Source: Sneathiella limimaris | GTDB lineage: Bacteria > Pseudomonadota > Alphaproteobacteria > Sneathiellales > Sneathiellaceae | Length of the DNA stretch: 64,000 nt | Direction: 5' to 3' | Assembly: GCF_012932565.1 (NCBI RefSeq) | Contig: NZ_JABBYJ010000002.1 | Coordinates: forward strand, 186,001 to 250,000 | In this document: one piece after another, positions 43,840 through 52,638 of the stretch | Position numbering within the stretch: position 1 is the stretch's first letter | Layout of the letters: each line of letters starts with the position of its first letter | Notes under the pieces: generated by a model | What the model was told of the DNA's origin: nothing | Database searches by the model: none | What the model saw: only the letters and a program-made list of their open reading frames with translations | Position numbers and translations under genes: made by a program

Positions 43840-44733
43840 TTAGCCACGATCTGCGATCTGCTTGGCAAGTTCTAGTGTATTTCTAGCCTGTTTAAGATGG
43901 GGCATATCCAGCATCTTCCCATCCAGCCCCACAGTTCCAAGCCCCGGGTTATCCTCGAATACCTGAACCACTTTCTGGGCATGTTCGATTTCCTCATCGG
44001 ATGGGGTGAATGCCCGATTTATCACTTCAGACTGCGCAGGATGGATTGCGGCTTTGCCAATAAATCCGCTTTGGCGATCGCGAAGACATTCAGCCTCCAG
44101 TCCTTCCAGGTCCCTAAAATCCACATAGACCACGCCGACAGGTTGGGCATCAACGGCACGAGCCGTCGCCAGGCACATGGATTTTGCATAGAGAAACACA
44201 TCATCATATCCACCTGTTGCCGGGTTCCGGTTGGAACTGGCTCCAAGGGCTGCGGACAAATCCTCCCCGCCCCAGGTGAGTGCAGAAAGCCTGGGCGTGA
44301 CATTTTCCAAATAGGTAGGAAAAGTCAGGAGCGACTCAGCGGTTTCCGTTGCCACTGAGAGGATCTTGGTTTGACCTTCTGGCACGCCTTCACGAATTTC
44401 CAGGATCCGGATATAATCCGCTAACCGGTTGATATCGGCGGCCGTTTTAACCTTAGGAATGACGATCCCATCGGGCGCTCCCCCCATAATCGCAGCGAGA
44501 TCCGGTAGCGATAGGTCGCTGTCCAACGGATTGATCCGAACCCAGAGCTGTTGCCGACTTCTATCGGGATTTGCCTTCAAGAATGCCAGCGTCAGTTCCC
44601 TGGCTATGTCTTGCCGATCGTCAGAGACAGAGTCTTCCAGGTCCAAAATCAAGGCATCCGCAGCATTTTCGCGTCCTTTCGCCATTTTCTTTTCACTGTC
44701 ACCGGGAACGAACAGCCAAGAGCGAATAATCAT
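43840..44733 (-). CDS. HpcH/HpaI-family CoA ester lyase (CitE-like)
   Basis: 297 residues, a TIM-barrel Mg-dependent C-C lyase. IRSWLFVPGDSEKKMAKGRE at the start carries the phosphate/CoA Arg, ALILDLEDSV a metal Glu, and ALTWGGEDLSAALGAS the second acidic metal site; RQSGFIGKAAIHPAQ matches CitE-like lyases. Members cleave malyl-CoA, citramalyl-CoA or citryl-CoA, or act as thioesterases; the exact substrate is open. Its ATG overlaps the MaoC stop by 4 bases. The pairing of MaoC hydratase and CitE-like lyase suggests hydration of an enoyl-CoA followed by cleavage of the hydroxyacyl-CoA. Confidence 0.9.
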   Translation of the reverse strand: MIIRSWLFVPGDSEKKMAKGRENAADALILDLEDSVSDDRQDIARELTLAFLKANPDRSRQQLWVRINPLDSDLSLPDLAAIMGGAPDGIVIPKVKTAADINRLADYIRILEIREGVPEGQTKILSVATETAESLLTFPTYLENVTPRLSALTWGGEDLSAALGASSNRNPATGGYDDVFLYAKSMCLATARAVDAQPVGVVYVDFRDLEGLEAECLRDRQSGFIGKAAIHPAQSEVINRAFTPSDEEIEHAQKVVQVFEDNPGLGTVGLDGKMLDMPHLKQARNTLELAKQIADRG

Positions 44734-45182
44734 GCCGGCCTCTTCTTCATCAAACCTGTGCGGACCACGTAGCAGACCTCCTCATCCCGCTGATTATAGC
44801 CAATATGTTCAAATGTGACGATCCCTTCATTCGGGCGCGACTTGCTCTCCCTGACTTCCTTGATGCGGGTCATAGTTCGAATTGTATCACCATGAAAAAC
44901 CGGGTTCTTAAACCGGATATCTGTCATTCCAAGATTACCAAGGGTCGTACCAAGGGTGGTGTCGGCAACGGTCACGCCGATGACCAATCCCAATGTAAAA
45001 AGGCTATTGACGATACGCTGCCCATACATGGTGCCTTTTGAATATTCTTCATCCAAGTGCAACGGCTGAGGATTGTGGGTCATGGCACTGAACATGATAT
45101 TGTCCATCTCAGTGACAGTTCTTGTCAGGGCGTGATGAAACTCCATCCCGACTTCAAACTCCTCAAAATAAAGTCCAGACAT
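44730..45182 (-). CDS. MaoC-family (R)-specific hydratase
   Basis: 150 residues, a single hot-dog fold. The active-site D-x4-H motif is replaced in form by SAMTHNPQPLHLDEEYSKGT: the hydratase-2 motif with N/D...H, followed by FKNPVFHGDTIRT. Members hydrate enoyl-CoAs such as crotonyl-, mesaconyl- or itaconyl-CoA. AGGAG lies upstream of the ATG. It is coupled to the CitE-like lyase and lies 92 bases after the DUF35 gene in the same direction. Confidence 0.88.
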   Translation of the reverse strand: MSGLYFEEFEVGMEFHHALTRTVTEMDNIMFSAMTHNPQPLHLDEEYSKGTMYGQRIVNSLFTLGLVIGVTVADTTLGTTLGNLGMTDIRFKNPVFHGDTIRTMTRIKEVRESKSRPNEGIVTFEHIGYNQRDEEVCYVVRTGLMKKRPA

Positions 45183-45274
45183 CTTATTTGTCTCCTATTC
45201 ATTATGCCGCCCTGAAGCTGATCTCCAGTGACGGCATCTTAATTACATCATATTCCTAGATCGGATATTCAGAG

Positions 45275-45667
45275 TTATACTGGGCGAAACATCGGTAGTT
45301 TCTCGCCGCCTTCTGTATCCCGAAATGTCACTTCAACCTCTTTATCAACAGCGAGATCATCAAAATCGCAGTCCACTAGGTTGGTTAGCATACTCACCCC
45401 TTCATCAAGAGTGACATAAGCAATGGCATAAGGAATAGGTGCTCGCCGAACGACCGAATAGGAATAAATCCGTCCCTTCCCGCTTGCTTCATACCAGCTC
45501 GTGTTACTGCTCTGACAGTGTGGACAAATGATGCGCGGGAAAAAATGGGTTTCACCGCAGTCATCGCATTTTTTGAGGATCAGTTTTCCTTGCTTAGTCG
45601 CTTTCCAATATTCCTCATTTTCCATATTCATGCTGGGATCGGCATAAACTCTTTCTTCTCTACTCAT
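45275..45667 (-). CDS. DUF35 OB-fold/zinc-ribbon acyl-CoA-associated protein
   Basis: 130 residues. A rubredoxin-like zinc ribbon is clear: ILKKCDDCGETHFFPRIICP, with the second pair of cysteines in CPHCQSS. The OB-fold part follows (GRIYSYSVVRRAPIPYAIAY). Such proteins form complexes with SCP2-type thiolases and, in archaea and bacteria, help channel acyl-CoA intermediates, as in aldol lyases of steroid side-chain breakdown and HMG-CoA synthase complexes. Its ATG overlaps the thiolase stop, so the two are made together and probably bind each other. Confidence 0.9.
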   Translation of the reverse strand: MSREERVYADPSMNMENEEYWKATKQGKLILKKCDDCGETHFFPRIICPHCQSSNTSWYEASGKGRIYSYSVVRRAPIPYAIAYVTLDEGVSMLTNLVDCDFDDLAVDKEVEVTFRDTEGGEKLPMFRPV

Positions 45668-46836
45668 GCGTCATTCCTTCCCAAAATCAGTGTTGCACTT
45701 CCGTGGCGTTGAGAAATCTGACCGCCGGTTCCATGGGCCAGAGCAAGTTCACAGTTTGGTACTTGCACAGCCGGGTGAGCTTCCCCGCGAAGCTGACGAA
45801 CAGCCTCAATCACTTTTGTCATACCGCCGCGGTTACTTGGATGATTATTACAAAGACCGCCGCCGTCCGTATTGAAGGGAAGTTTTCCGACCCCAGAGAT
45901 AAGGTTCCCGTCAGATACAAATTTACCGCCTTGCCCTTTTTCACAGAACCCAAGATCCTCAATGGTTTCCAGAACCGTGATAGTAAAGCTGTCATAAATG
46001 GAGGCATAATCCATATCCGATGGCTTCAAGTTGGCTTCTGAGAAAGCGCTCGGCCCAGACTTCACTGCCCCTGTGTAGGTCAGATCAATTTTTCCACCAT
46101 TTAGATGTTTAACAGCTTCACCTTGTCCCAGGATCTTCACGTTCCGATCACCCAGGGTTTTTGCAATCTCAGGAGAAACAACCACCAGGGCGCCGCCGCC
46201 ATCACTGATCACACAACAATCCAATCGATGAAGGGGATCCGCAATCAGCGGTGAATTCACCACATCCTCGACGGTTACCACATCACGGAGCATCGCGTGC
46301 TCGTTATGCTGTGCATGGTGAGATGCTGCAACCTTGATCCAGGCTAGCTGTTCACTGGTCGTGCCAAATTCATACATGTGGCGCATGGCCGCCATGGCGT
46401 AGAGGTTCGTAACAGCAGGCCCATAAGAAAGTTCAAATCCCCGCTCAGGTGCATCATTCCCTGTATCCCTTGCGGGCAAGGAAGTCAGCCCTTCCGCCCG
46501 TGGCCGGCCTGCGAGGGTAATCAGTGCCACGTTACATTTGCCTTCAGCAATGGCACGCATGGCATGACCAACATGAACCAGATAGGAAGACCCACCGGTT
46601 TCTGTCGTATCAATATAGCTGAGATCCAATCCCAGATATTCCGCCATCACAAGGCCGCCCAGACCTGGCACCGTACTGTCACAAAAATATCCGTCCACGT
46701 CCTTCATGGTCAGGCCGGCATCTTTCAACGCGCCGATCGCCACCTCAGCATGAAGCTGCGTAAGTGTTTTATCTGTCGCCTTGCGGGTGGGATGTTCATA
46801 CACCCCCGCGATATAGGCTTTGCAAGATCTTGTCAT
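45664..46836 (-). CDS. SCP2-type thiolase-like protein
   Basis: 390 residues of the thiolase superfamily, lipid-transfer-protein subgroup. It begins MTRSCKAYIAGVYEHPTRKA; the nucleophile loop reads TETGGSSYLVHVGHAMRAIA, without the Cys used by classical thiolases, whereas the C-terminal ELALAHGTGGQISQRHGSAT keeps the conserved HGTGG. Cys-less members working with DUF35 partners are known as aldolases (for example in steroid side-chain degradation), so retro-aldol cleavage is a fair alternative to thiolysis. GAGGAG lies before the ATG. It is followed directly by DUF35. Confidence 0.85.
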   Translation of the reverse strand: MTRSCKAYIAGVYEHPTRKATDKTLTQLHAEVAIGALKDAGLTMKDVDGYFCDSTVPGLGGLVMAEYLGLDLSYIDTTETGGSSYLVHVGHAMRAIAEGKCNVALITLAGRPRAEGLTSLPARDTGNDAPERGFELSYGPAVTNLYAMAAMRHMYEFGTTSEQLAWIKVAASHHAQHNEHAMLRDVVTVEDVVNSPLIADPLHRLDCCVISDGGGALVVVSPEIAKTLGDRNVKILGQGEAVKHLNGGKIDLTYTGAVKSGPSAFSEANLKPSDMDYASIYDSFTITVLETIEDLGFCEKGQGGKFVSDGNLISGVGKLPFNTDGGGLCNNHPSNRGGMTKVIEAVRQLRGEAHPAVQVPNCELALAHGTGGQISQRHGSATLILGRNDA

Positions 46837-46880
46837 TTTACTCCTCTTGTTTTCTTGTTATTGGGAGGGGATTATTCTTC

Positions 46881-48047
46881 TCAGTAAGACTTTGGCAGAT
46901 CCAGCGCATTTTCCGCTAGATAGCTCAGCAATAATTGGGGGCTAATGGGCGCCAATCGGTGGATCAGACATTCCCGAAGATATCTCTCTACGTGGAACTC
47001 CTTGGCATATCCCATTCCCCCATGGGTCATGACCGCATTTGTACATGCCTTGAAAGCCGCTTCCGCTGCCAGATACTTAGCAGCATTGGCTTGCAGTCCA
47101 CATTCCTGCCCTTCGTCATACATTCGCGCAGCAGTGAAGGCCATCAGATTAGCCGCTTCCAGCTCTGCCCAACTTTCTGCGAGAGGATGTTGGATCGATT
47201 GGTTCTGACCAATAGGCCGCCCAAATACAACCCGTTCGCGCGCATATTTCGCTGCCTTGTCGAGCGCTGCACGACCAAGCCCCACCATCGAGGCAGAAAT
47301 CAGAATCCTTTCCGCATTCAGTCCATGCAGCAGGTATCGAAACCCTTTGCCTTCCTCACCGATTAAATGGTCTTTGGGAATTGGCAAGTCATCAATAAAC
47401 ATTTCATTGGAATCAACACATTTTCGGCCCATCTTTTCGATTGGCCGAATATCCACATAGTCCCTATTTAGGTCCGTATAAAAAAGGGATAAGCCATCAA
47501 TAGGCCGTTTGGTTTCTTCCTCTGGCTTGGTGCGGGCAATCAATAGCATCTTGTTGGCGCGAAGCGCTGTTGAGGTCCAGATCTTGTGGCCCTTAACAAT
47601 ATAATAGTCACCTGAAAGTGTTGCTTTCGTTTTTAGCCGTGTTGTATCCAATCCCGTATTCGGCTCAGTTACTGCGAAACACGCTACATCTTCCCGCTTA
47701 ATCACGGGGGGAAGCCATTTCTTCTTTTGCTCATCCGTGCCGAAAACAACGACGGGATTCAGTCCGAAAATTCCGATAATCAGGGCTGCAAAACCAGCGT
47801 TCGCAGCTCCTGACTCAGTAATAGCTTGGGCCATAACAGCGGCATCTGAAATCCCAAGGCCGCTGCCACCATATTCTTCAGGCATGGCTATGCCCATATA
47901 GCCCTCATCAACAATCGCCTGACAAAATTCCTCCGGAAATTTGCCATCAGTGTCACGGGCTAACCAATAATCGTCATCAAACTGCTGACAAATCCTGAGA
48001 ATACTCTCTCGAATTTGCTGTTGTTGCTCGTTTAAAACTATGCTCAT
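46881..48047 (-). CDS. Acyl-CoA dehydrogenase
   Basis: 388 residues, standard FAD acyl-CoA dehydrogenase. N-terminal helical domain 1-110 (IAMPEEYGGSGLGISDAAVM), middle beta domain with ACFAVTEPNTGLDTTRLKTK and HKIWTSTALRANKML, C-terminal helical domain with FGRPIGQNQSIQHPLAESWA and MTHGGMGYAKEFHVERYLRE. The region of the usual catalytic Glu reads LAPISPQLLLSYLAE, which lacks the standard Glu-Gly-x-x motif, so activity or base position may differ, as in heteromeric or branched-chain enzymes. AGGAG lies before the ATG. Part of the operon from the SDR to the CitE-like gene. Confidence 0.88.
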   Translation of the reverse strand: MSIVLNEQQQQIRESILRICQQFDDDYWLARDTDGKFPEEFCQAIVDEGYMGIAMPEEYGGSGLGISDAAVMAQAITESGAANAGFAALIIGIFGLNPVVVFGTDEQKKKWLPPVIKREDVACFAVTEPNTGLDTTRLKTKATLSGDYYIVKGHKIWTSTALRANKMLLIARTKPEEETKRPIDGLSLFYTDLNRDYVDIRPIEKMGRKCVDSNEMFIDDLPIPKDHLIGEEGKGFRYLLHGLNAERILISASMVGLGRAALDKAAKYARERVVFGRPIGQNQSIQHPLAESWAELEAANLMAFTAARMYDEGQECGLQANAAKYLAAEAAFKACTNAVMTHGGMGYAKEFHVERYLRECLIHRLAPISPQLLLSYLAENALDLPKSY

Positions 48048-48098
48048 CTCTTACTCCTGGCACGACTATCGATAAGGTCAATGTGGGGCACAGGAAGT

Positions 48099-48872
48099 CT
48101 AGACGCCGATGGTATACCCACCATTGACAGATAGATGTTGACCCGTGATGTAACTGGATGCCTGAGAAAGCAGGAAGCAAACCGGCTGGGATACTTCTTC
48201 CGGATTGGAGAAACGCTTCATCGGAATTTGCGCCATTACTCCATCACGGAATTTATCTGACCGAATGGTTTCCGTCATTTCTGTTTCCACAACGCCAAAA
48301 CAGATGGAGTTCACACGCACCTGCTTTGCCGCCCATTCGCGAGCCGCACTCATCGTCAGCCCCAGAACACCGGATTTTGCAGCACCGTAGTTAATCTGGC
48401 CGATCGTTCCGCGGCGACCAGCGTCTGAGGAAATATTGACGATGGAAGAAGGTGCTGTGTCACCAGATTCTGCCCGCTCATACATGTGCCGGCCAACGGC
48501 TTGCAGACAGTAAAAAACACCTGAAAGATTAACATCAATCACGTCCTGCCAAGTCTGGATCGGCATTTTAATCGCCATGGCAGCGCGCACAATACCAGCG
48601 TTATTCACCAACCCATGAACTGCCCCATTTGCCGCGACAGACTGATCAACCATCTTCTGAACAAATCCAGGTTCTGCAACCGAACCCACATGGATATCCG
48701 CATTCCCTGCACCTAAATCACTGGCCAAAGCCTCAAGCTTATCCGCCTGCATATCTACAAGAATTGCCTTACCGCCAAGCTCAACAATTAGTCTTGAAAC
48801 GGCCTCACCAATACCTTGGGCCGCACCGGTCACGATAATATTATGCCCATCCAGAGCCATGGGGTTATTCAT
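48099..48872 (-). CDS. Short-chain dehydrogenase (3-oxoacyl or hydroxyacyl type)
   Basis: 257 residues, classical SDR. The cofactor loop is VTGAAQGIGEAVSRL; VDMQADKL after beta-2 suggests NAD rather than NADP. NNAGIVRAA, SSDAGRRG and Tyr-x3-Lys in YGAAKSGVLG form the standard catalytic set; the end ITGQHLSVNGGYTIGV is typical. As first gene of the acyl-CoA cluster it probably oxidises a 3-hydroxyacyl-CoA or a related alcohol. GGAG lies 8 bases before the ATG at 48872. Confidence 0.9.
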   Translation of the reverse strand: MNNPMALDGHNIIVTGAAQGIGEAVSRLIVELGGKAILVDMQADKLEALASDLGAGNADIHVGSVAEPGFVQKMVDQSVAANGAVHGLVNNAGIVRAAMAIKMPIQTWQDVIDVNLSGVFYCLQAVGRHMYERAESGDTAPSSIVNISSDAGRRGTIGQINYGAAKSGVLGLTMSAAREWAAKQVRVNSICFGVVETEMTETIRSDKFRDGVMAQIPMKRFSNPEEVSQPVCFLLSQASSYITGQHLSVNGGYTIGV

Positions 48873-49022
48873 AGATTTAGCTCCCTATTATTTTCTTATT
48901 TTTATTATGGATGCTTCCCTATGTTTTTGATTTTGGTGGGAAACATTACCCAATACTAAAAAGGAACCCTTGGGTAAGGTCAATCATTTATTCATGCATG
49001 ATAGTTGAAATGAACAAAGAAA

Positions 49023-49050
49023 AAGGCCTGAAGGGTCACCTACAGGCCTT
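49023..49050 (-). terminator. Terminator of nrdB
   Basis: Perfect 8-bp arms AAGGCCTG (49023-49030) and CAGGCCTT (49043-49050). On the minus strand a T-rich run (TTTTTCTTTG) follows. It lies 30 bases after the nrdB stop. Confidence 0.85.
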
Positions 49051-49079
49051 AGAATTTTATGAACAGAGAGGCTTAGATC

Positions 49080-50036
49080 CTACCAAACTTCTTCCCAGGA
49101 TCCTTGCGTTGCCGCTTTAGAATATTCGGTCGCACGGTTTTCAAAGAAATTGGTGTGCTCTACTGCGTTCAGGATCGCATCCAGCCAAGGAAGCGGGTTT
49201 TTCTCGATATGGTAAATCGGCTCAAGCGACAATTGGGTTAGACGACGATCTGCAATATAGCGAATGTAGGATTTGATTTCATCCGCTGTCAGACCCTCGA
49301 TATCACCCTGACCGAAAGCCAGATCAATAAACGCATCCTCGTGGGAAACAATTTCCCGGCATGTTTTATAGAGCTCCTGAACAAAATCCTCAGTCCAGAT
49401 TTCTGGATTTTCCGACACAAAAGTCTTGAATAGCTTGATGATGGAATTGCAATGGAGGGTTTCATCGCGAACCGACCAGGTTACAATCTGCCCCATCCCT
49501 TTCATTTTTCCATGCCGCGGAAAATTCAACAAGATGGCAAAGCTGGCAAAAAGTTGCAGGCCTTCTGTAAAGGCACCAAATACAGCCAGAGTCTTGGCAA
49601 CCTCACGCAGATTATCCACGTTAAATTGCTGCATGTAATCGTACTTGTCCTTCATCTCCTTGTACTTGAGGAAGGCTGAGTACTCAGTCTCTGGCATGCC
49701 GATGGTATCAAGCAGATGGGAATAGGCCGCAATATGAACCGTTTCCATGTTGGAAAAAGCGGCCAGCATCATTTGCACCTCAGTCGGTTGGAACACCCGG
49801 GTGTAATGACGCATGTAGCAGTTATTCACCTCAATGTCGGATTGGGTGAAAAACCGGAAGATCTGGGTCAGCAGATGCCGTTCATCATCTGATAGCGTTT
49901 TATGCCAATCTTTCACATCATCGGCGAGCGGAACTTCTTCCGGCAACCAATGGATCTGTTGCTGCATCAACCAGGCGTCGTAGCACCAGGGATAGGAAAA
50001 CGGCTTATAGATCGGTTTTGCATCCAGCAAAGACAT
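49080..50036 (-). CDS. nrdB: Ribonucleotide reductase class Ia, small (radical) subunit
   Basis: 318 residues. Houses the diferric-tyrosyl radical that starts ribonucleotide reduction. All metal ligands and the radical Tyr can be placed by comparison with E. coli NrdB: Asp in FTQSDIEVNN, Glu and His in NMETVHIAAY with Tyr 7 residues after the Glu, Glu in FTEGLQLFASF, Glu and His in VRDETLHCNS. No ATP-cone is fused at the N-terminus. It lies 39 bases after nrdA on the same strand and ends at a hairpin terminator. Confidence 0.95.
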   Translation of the reverse strand: MSLLDAKPIYKPFSYPWCYDAWLMQQQIHWLPEEVPLADDVKDWHKTLSDDERHLLTQIFRFFTQSDIEVNNCYMRHYTRVFQPTEVQMMLAAFSNMETVHIAAYSHLLDTIGMPETEYSAFLKYKEMKDKYDYMQQFNVDNLREVAKTLAVFGAFTEGLQLFASFAILLNFPRHGKMKGMGQIVTWSVRDETLHCNSIIKLFKTFVSENPEIWTEDFVQELYKTCREIVSHEDAFIDLAFGQGDIEGLTADEIKSYIRYIADRRLTQLSLEPIYHIEKNPLPWLDAILNAVEHTNFFENRATEYSKAATQGSWEEVW

Positions 50037-50075
50037 GTCGGTATTAACTTCTAGTTTTATAGATTGATATTTGGG

Positions 50076-51956
50076 TTACTGGCAGGCCAAGCATTCTTCG
50101 TAGTCAACAGCTTCAGCCGTCTCCCCGACCACATCCAGTTTAGGCTTGGCCATTTTGCCATCTACAAGATCTTTCAGGCTATCCGGAATGCTTTCCTTTG
50201 TCGCAACGACTTCAGCCCGCTGAACAGACTTGGAACGGCAATAATAAAGGCTCTTCATGCCTTGCTTCCATGCCTGCCAATGGATTTGATGCAGATCCCG
50301 CTTGTGAACATTACCTGCCAAGAACACGTTCACAGATTGAGACTGGTCAATCATAGGCGTGCGATCTGCTGCAAGCTCAATGATCCACCGCTGGTCAAGT
50401 TCAAAAGCCGTCTTGAAAACATCTTTTTCCAGGTCATCAAGGAAATCAAGGTGCTGTACAGATCCTTCATTTACAGTGATGGAGGACCAAACATCTTCGT
50501 TATCCTGGTCTTTTTCCGCCAGCAAGCGCTTCAAATGTGGGTTTCGCACATTGAATGAGCCGGACAGGGTTTTGTGTGTATAGCTGTTGGCAGCCGCAGG
50601 CTCAATTCCAGGGCTTGCGCCACCGCAAATGATGGAAATGGAAGCTGTCGGGGCAATAGCTGTCTTATTCGAAAACCGCTCGTTGAAGCCATAATCGGCT
50701 GCATCAGGACACGCTCCCCGAAGATCCGCCAAGGACTTAGACGCCGCGTCAGCCTTTTCTTTAATATGGCTGAAAATACGGTTATTCCAGACTTTAGCCA
50801 TTACGCTTTCCATTGGAACCCGTTTGGCCTGCAGGAAGGAATGGAAACCCATCACGCCAAGACCAACGCTCCGCTCCCGCATGGCGGCATATCGCGCGCG
50901 TTCCATTTCATCTGGCGCCCGATCAATGAAGTCCTGAAGAACGTTATCAAGGAACAACATCACATCCTCAATAAAGCCTTCCTCTTTCTCCCATTTGTCG
51001 TAATTTTCAAGATTAAGAGACGACAGGCAGCAAACGGCGGTCCGGTCGACACCCAGATGATCCTTACCAGTGGGCAATGTAATCTCTGCACAAAGGTTTG
51101 AGGTTTTTACGCTGAGGCCCGCCAACTTGTGATGCTCTGGCACCAATGAGTTTACCCGGTCATTGAAAATGATATATGGCTCACCCGTTTCAACACGGGC
51201 AGTCAACAAACGGATCCACAGGCTACGGGCACTTACTTTACGGACAACGGATCCATCTTTAGGGCTGGTCAGCCCCCATTCTTCGTCATGTTCAACAGCC
51301 CGCATAAAATCATCTGAAACAAGAATACCGTGATGCAGATTTGGTGTTTTCCGGTTCGGATCACCACCTGTTGGGCGGCGGATCTCAATAAACTCTTCAA
51401 TCTCAGGGTGGCTAATTGGCAGATACACAGCAGCCGATCCCCGACGAAGGGACCCCTGACTAATCGCAAGTGTCAGACTGTCCATAACCCGAATAAACGG
51501 TACAACACCGGATGTTTTGCCAACTGCACCAACACCCTCGCCGATTGACCGCAAGTTACCCCAGTAACTTCCGATCCCACCCCCTTTGGAAGCGAGCCAA
51601 ACGTTTTCTGTCCAAAGGTCTACAATACTATGCAGACTGTCATCAGACTCGTTTAGGAAACAGGAAATCGGCAAGCCACGAGTACTTCCTCCATTACTGA
51701 GGACAGGTGTGGAAGGCATGAACCAAAGATTGCTGATGTAATCATAGATCCGCTGTGCATGCTCATCGCCTTCACCATAGGCACTGGCAACCCGGCCAAA
51801 CAGATCCTGAAAGCTTTCATCAGGCAGCAGGTAGCGGTCTTTCAAAACGGCCTTTCCAAAGTCTGTCAGCAGTTCATCCCGACTATGGTCAATATGAACC
51901 CTTGCGCCGTTTTTAACCTGCACAACATCCGTTAACATATCGACCGTATCCAACAT
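50076..51956 (-). CDS. nrdA: Ribonucleotide reductase class Ia, large (catalytic) subunit, no ATP-cone
   Basis: 626 residues. Reduces ribonucleoside diphosphates. Active-site cysteines are in GLPISCFLNES and KTSNLCAEITLP (with the Asn-Leu-Cys-Ala-Glu catalytic loop); the radical-path tyrosines are in MKSLYYCRS, and the C-terminal redox pair is EECLACQ. The N-terminus starts directly at the specificity/barrel part, so the roughly 90-residue ATP-cone that gives overall on/off control in E. coli NrdA is missing. CAGGGGGATGACGC precedes the ATG. Expression is probably set by NrdR through the boxes at 52068-52116. Confidence 0.95.
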   Translation of the reverse strand: MLDTVDMLTDVVQVKNGARVHIDHSRDELLTDFGKAVLKDRYLLPDESFQDLFGRVASAYGEGDEHAQRIYDYISNLWFMPSTPVLSNGGSTRGLPISCFLNESDDSLHSIVDLWTENVWLASKGGGIGSYWGNLRSIGEGVGAVGKTSGVVPFIRVMDSLTLAISQGSLRRGSAAVYLPISHPEIEEFIEIRRPTGGDPNRKTPNLHHGILVSDDFMRAVEHDEEWGLTSPKDGSVVRKVSARSLWIRLLTARVETGEPYIIFNDRVNSLVPEHHKLAGLSVKTSNLCAEITLPTGKDHLGVDRTAVCCLSSLNLENYDKWEKEEGFIEDVMLFLDNVLQDFIDRAPDEMERARYAAMRERSVGLGVMGFHSFLQAKRVPMESVMAKVWNNRIFSHIKEKADAASKSLADLRGACPDAADYGFNERFSNKTAIAPTASISIICGGASPGIEPAAANSYTHKTLSGSFNVRNPHLKRLLAEKDQDNEDVWSSITVNEGSVQHLDFLDDLEKDVFKTAFELDQRWIIELAADRTPMIDQSQSVNVFLAGNVHKRDLHQIHWQAWKQGMKSLYYCRSKSVQRAEVVATKESIPDSLKDLVDGKMAKPKLDVVGETAEAVDYEECLACQ

Positions 51957-52067
51957 GCGTCATCCCCCTGGGTTGCCTGACTTGAAACTGTAGTGAAATG
52001 AACTCGAAAAACGTTCGAAAGCGTCGACATATAGACGATTTTCGAAAATATGCTTTTCCCTACAAAA

Positions 52068-52116
52068 CCACTACATATTGTATGACTATCACGGGGCCGT
52101 CAACAAATTGTAGTGG
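52068..52116 (-). promoter_or_regulatory. Two NrdR-like boxes upstream of nrdA
   Basis: Box 1 CCACTACATATTGTAT (52068-52083) matches the NrdR consensus I know at about 12 of 16 positions. Box 2 CAACAAATTGTAGTGG (52101-52116) matches less well, but read on the other strand it shares CCACTACA with box 1. Their centres are about 31-33 bases apart, three helical turns, the usual spacing for NrdR pairs. They lie 110-160 bases upstream of the nrdA ATG. Confidence 0.7.
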
Positions 52117-52285
52117 AAAAATTACAAAAAAATGACTTGACGAGTGCGGAAAATCCCGTTCCAAAACCAACGCAAAAAATCATACAAATTGAGCCTTATA
52201 TTTGCACTGTTTTTCATCAAGTTAGAGCACATATTTAAGTAGTCACTTTTGATTTGATCAAGAAGTCGGCAACGATCCTGCCAAT

Positions 52286-52314
52286 AAAAAATGCGCCGAA
52301 ATCTCTCGGCGCAT
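52286..52314 (-). terminator. Terminator of the DUF465 gene
   Basis: Perfect 9-bp arms ATGCGCCGA (52291-52299) and TCGGCGCAT (52306-52314), followed on the minus strand by a T run (A-run 52286-52290 on plus). Confidence 0.85.
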
Positions 52315-52345
52315 TCTCGTAATCAATTAGGGATTTAATTTTTAT

Positions 52346-52510
52346 CTATGAGGACAACCTCTGTATTTTTTCTTTCAATCGGAGTTTTTCTTTTTTGAGC
52401 TCAGTAATATGCATGGGGTCAGCTGATGGATGTGTCATTTCAGATTGGATTTCCTCCTCAATTCTGTGATGCTTTTCCGTTAGCTGTGCGACATACTCAG
52501 TTGTGCTCAT
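52346..52510 (-). CDS. DUF465 small protein
   Basis: 54 residues, starting MSTTEYVAQLTEKHHRIEEE and containing HPSADPMHITELKKEKLRLK. The pattern of a short helix, a loop with HPS-x-D, and ELKKxKLxLKExI is the DUF465 (YdcH-like) signature, a small antiparallel coiled-coil protein common in alphaproteobacteria, of unknown role. GGAGAAAAAAT lies before the ATG. It is divergent from ubiX and has its own terminator. Confidence 0.88.
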   Translation of the reverse strand: MSTTEYVAQLTEKHHRIEEEIQSEMTHPSADPMHITELKKEKLRLKEKIQRLSS

Positions 52511-52638
52511 ATTTTTTCTCCTTTAATAGAAAAAGCTTCACTCCCTCATATAGGAATGAAACTCTATATTACAAAATTATGAAGCAAAAATCATTTGAAA
52601 GATTGCCTCTAATTCATTTTTCTGCCGAAAGAAGGTCT

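Noticed and set aside
51990-52060. LexA- or CtrA-type boxes upstream of nrdA
   Set aside because: The TTCGAA and AACGTT palindromes do not match the alphaproteobacterial LexA (GTTC-N7-GTTC) or CtrA (TTAA-N7-TTAA) spacing.
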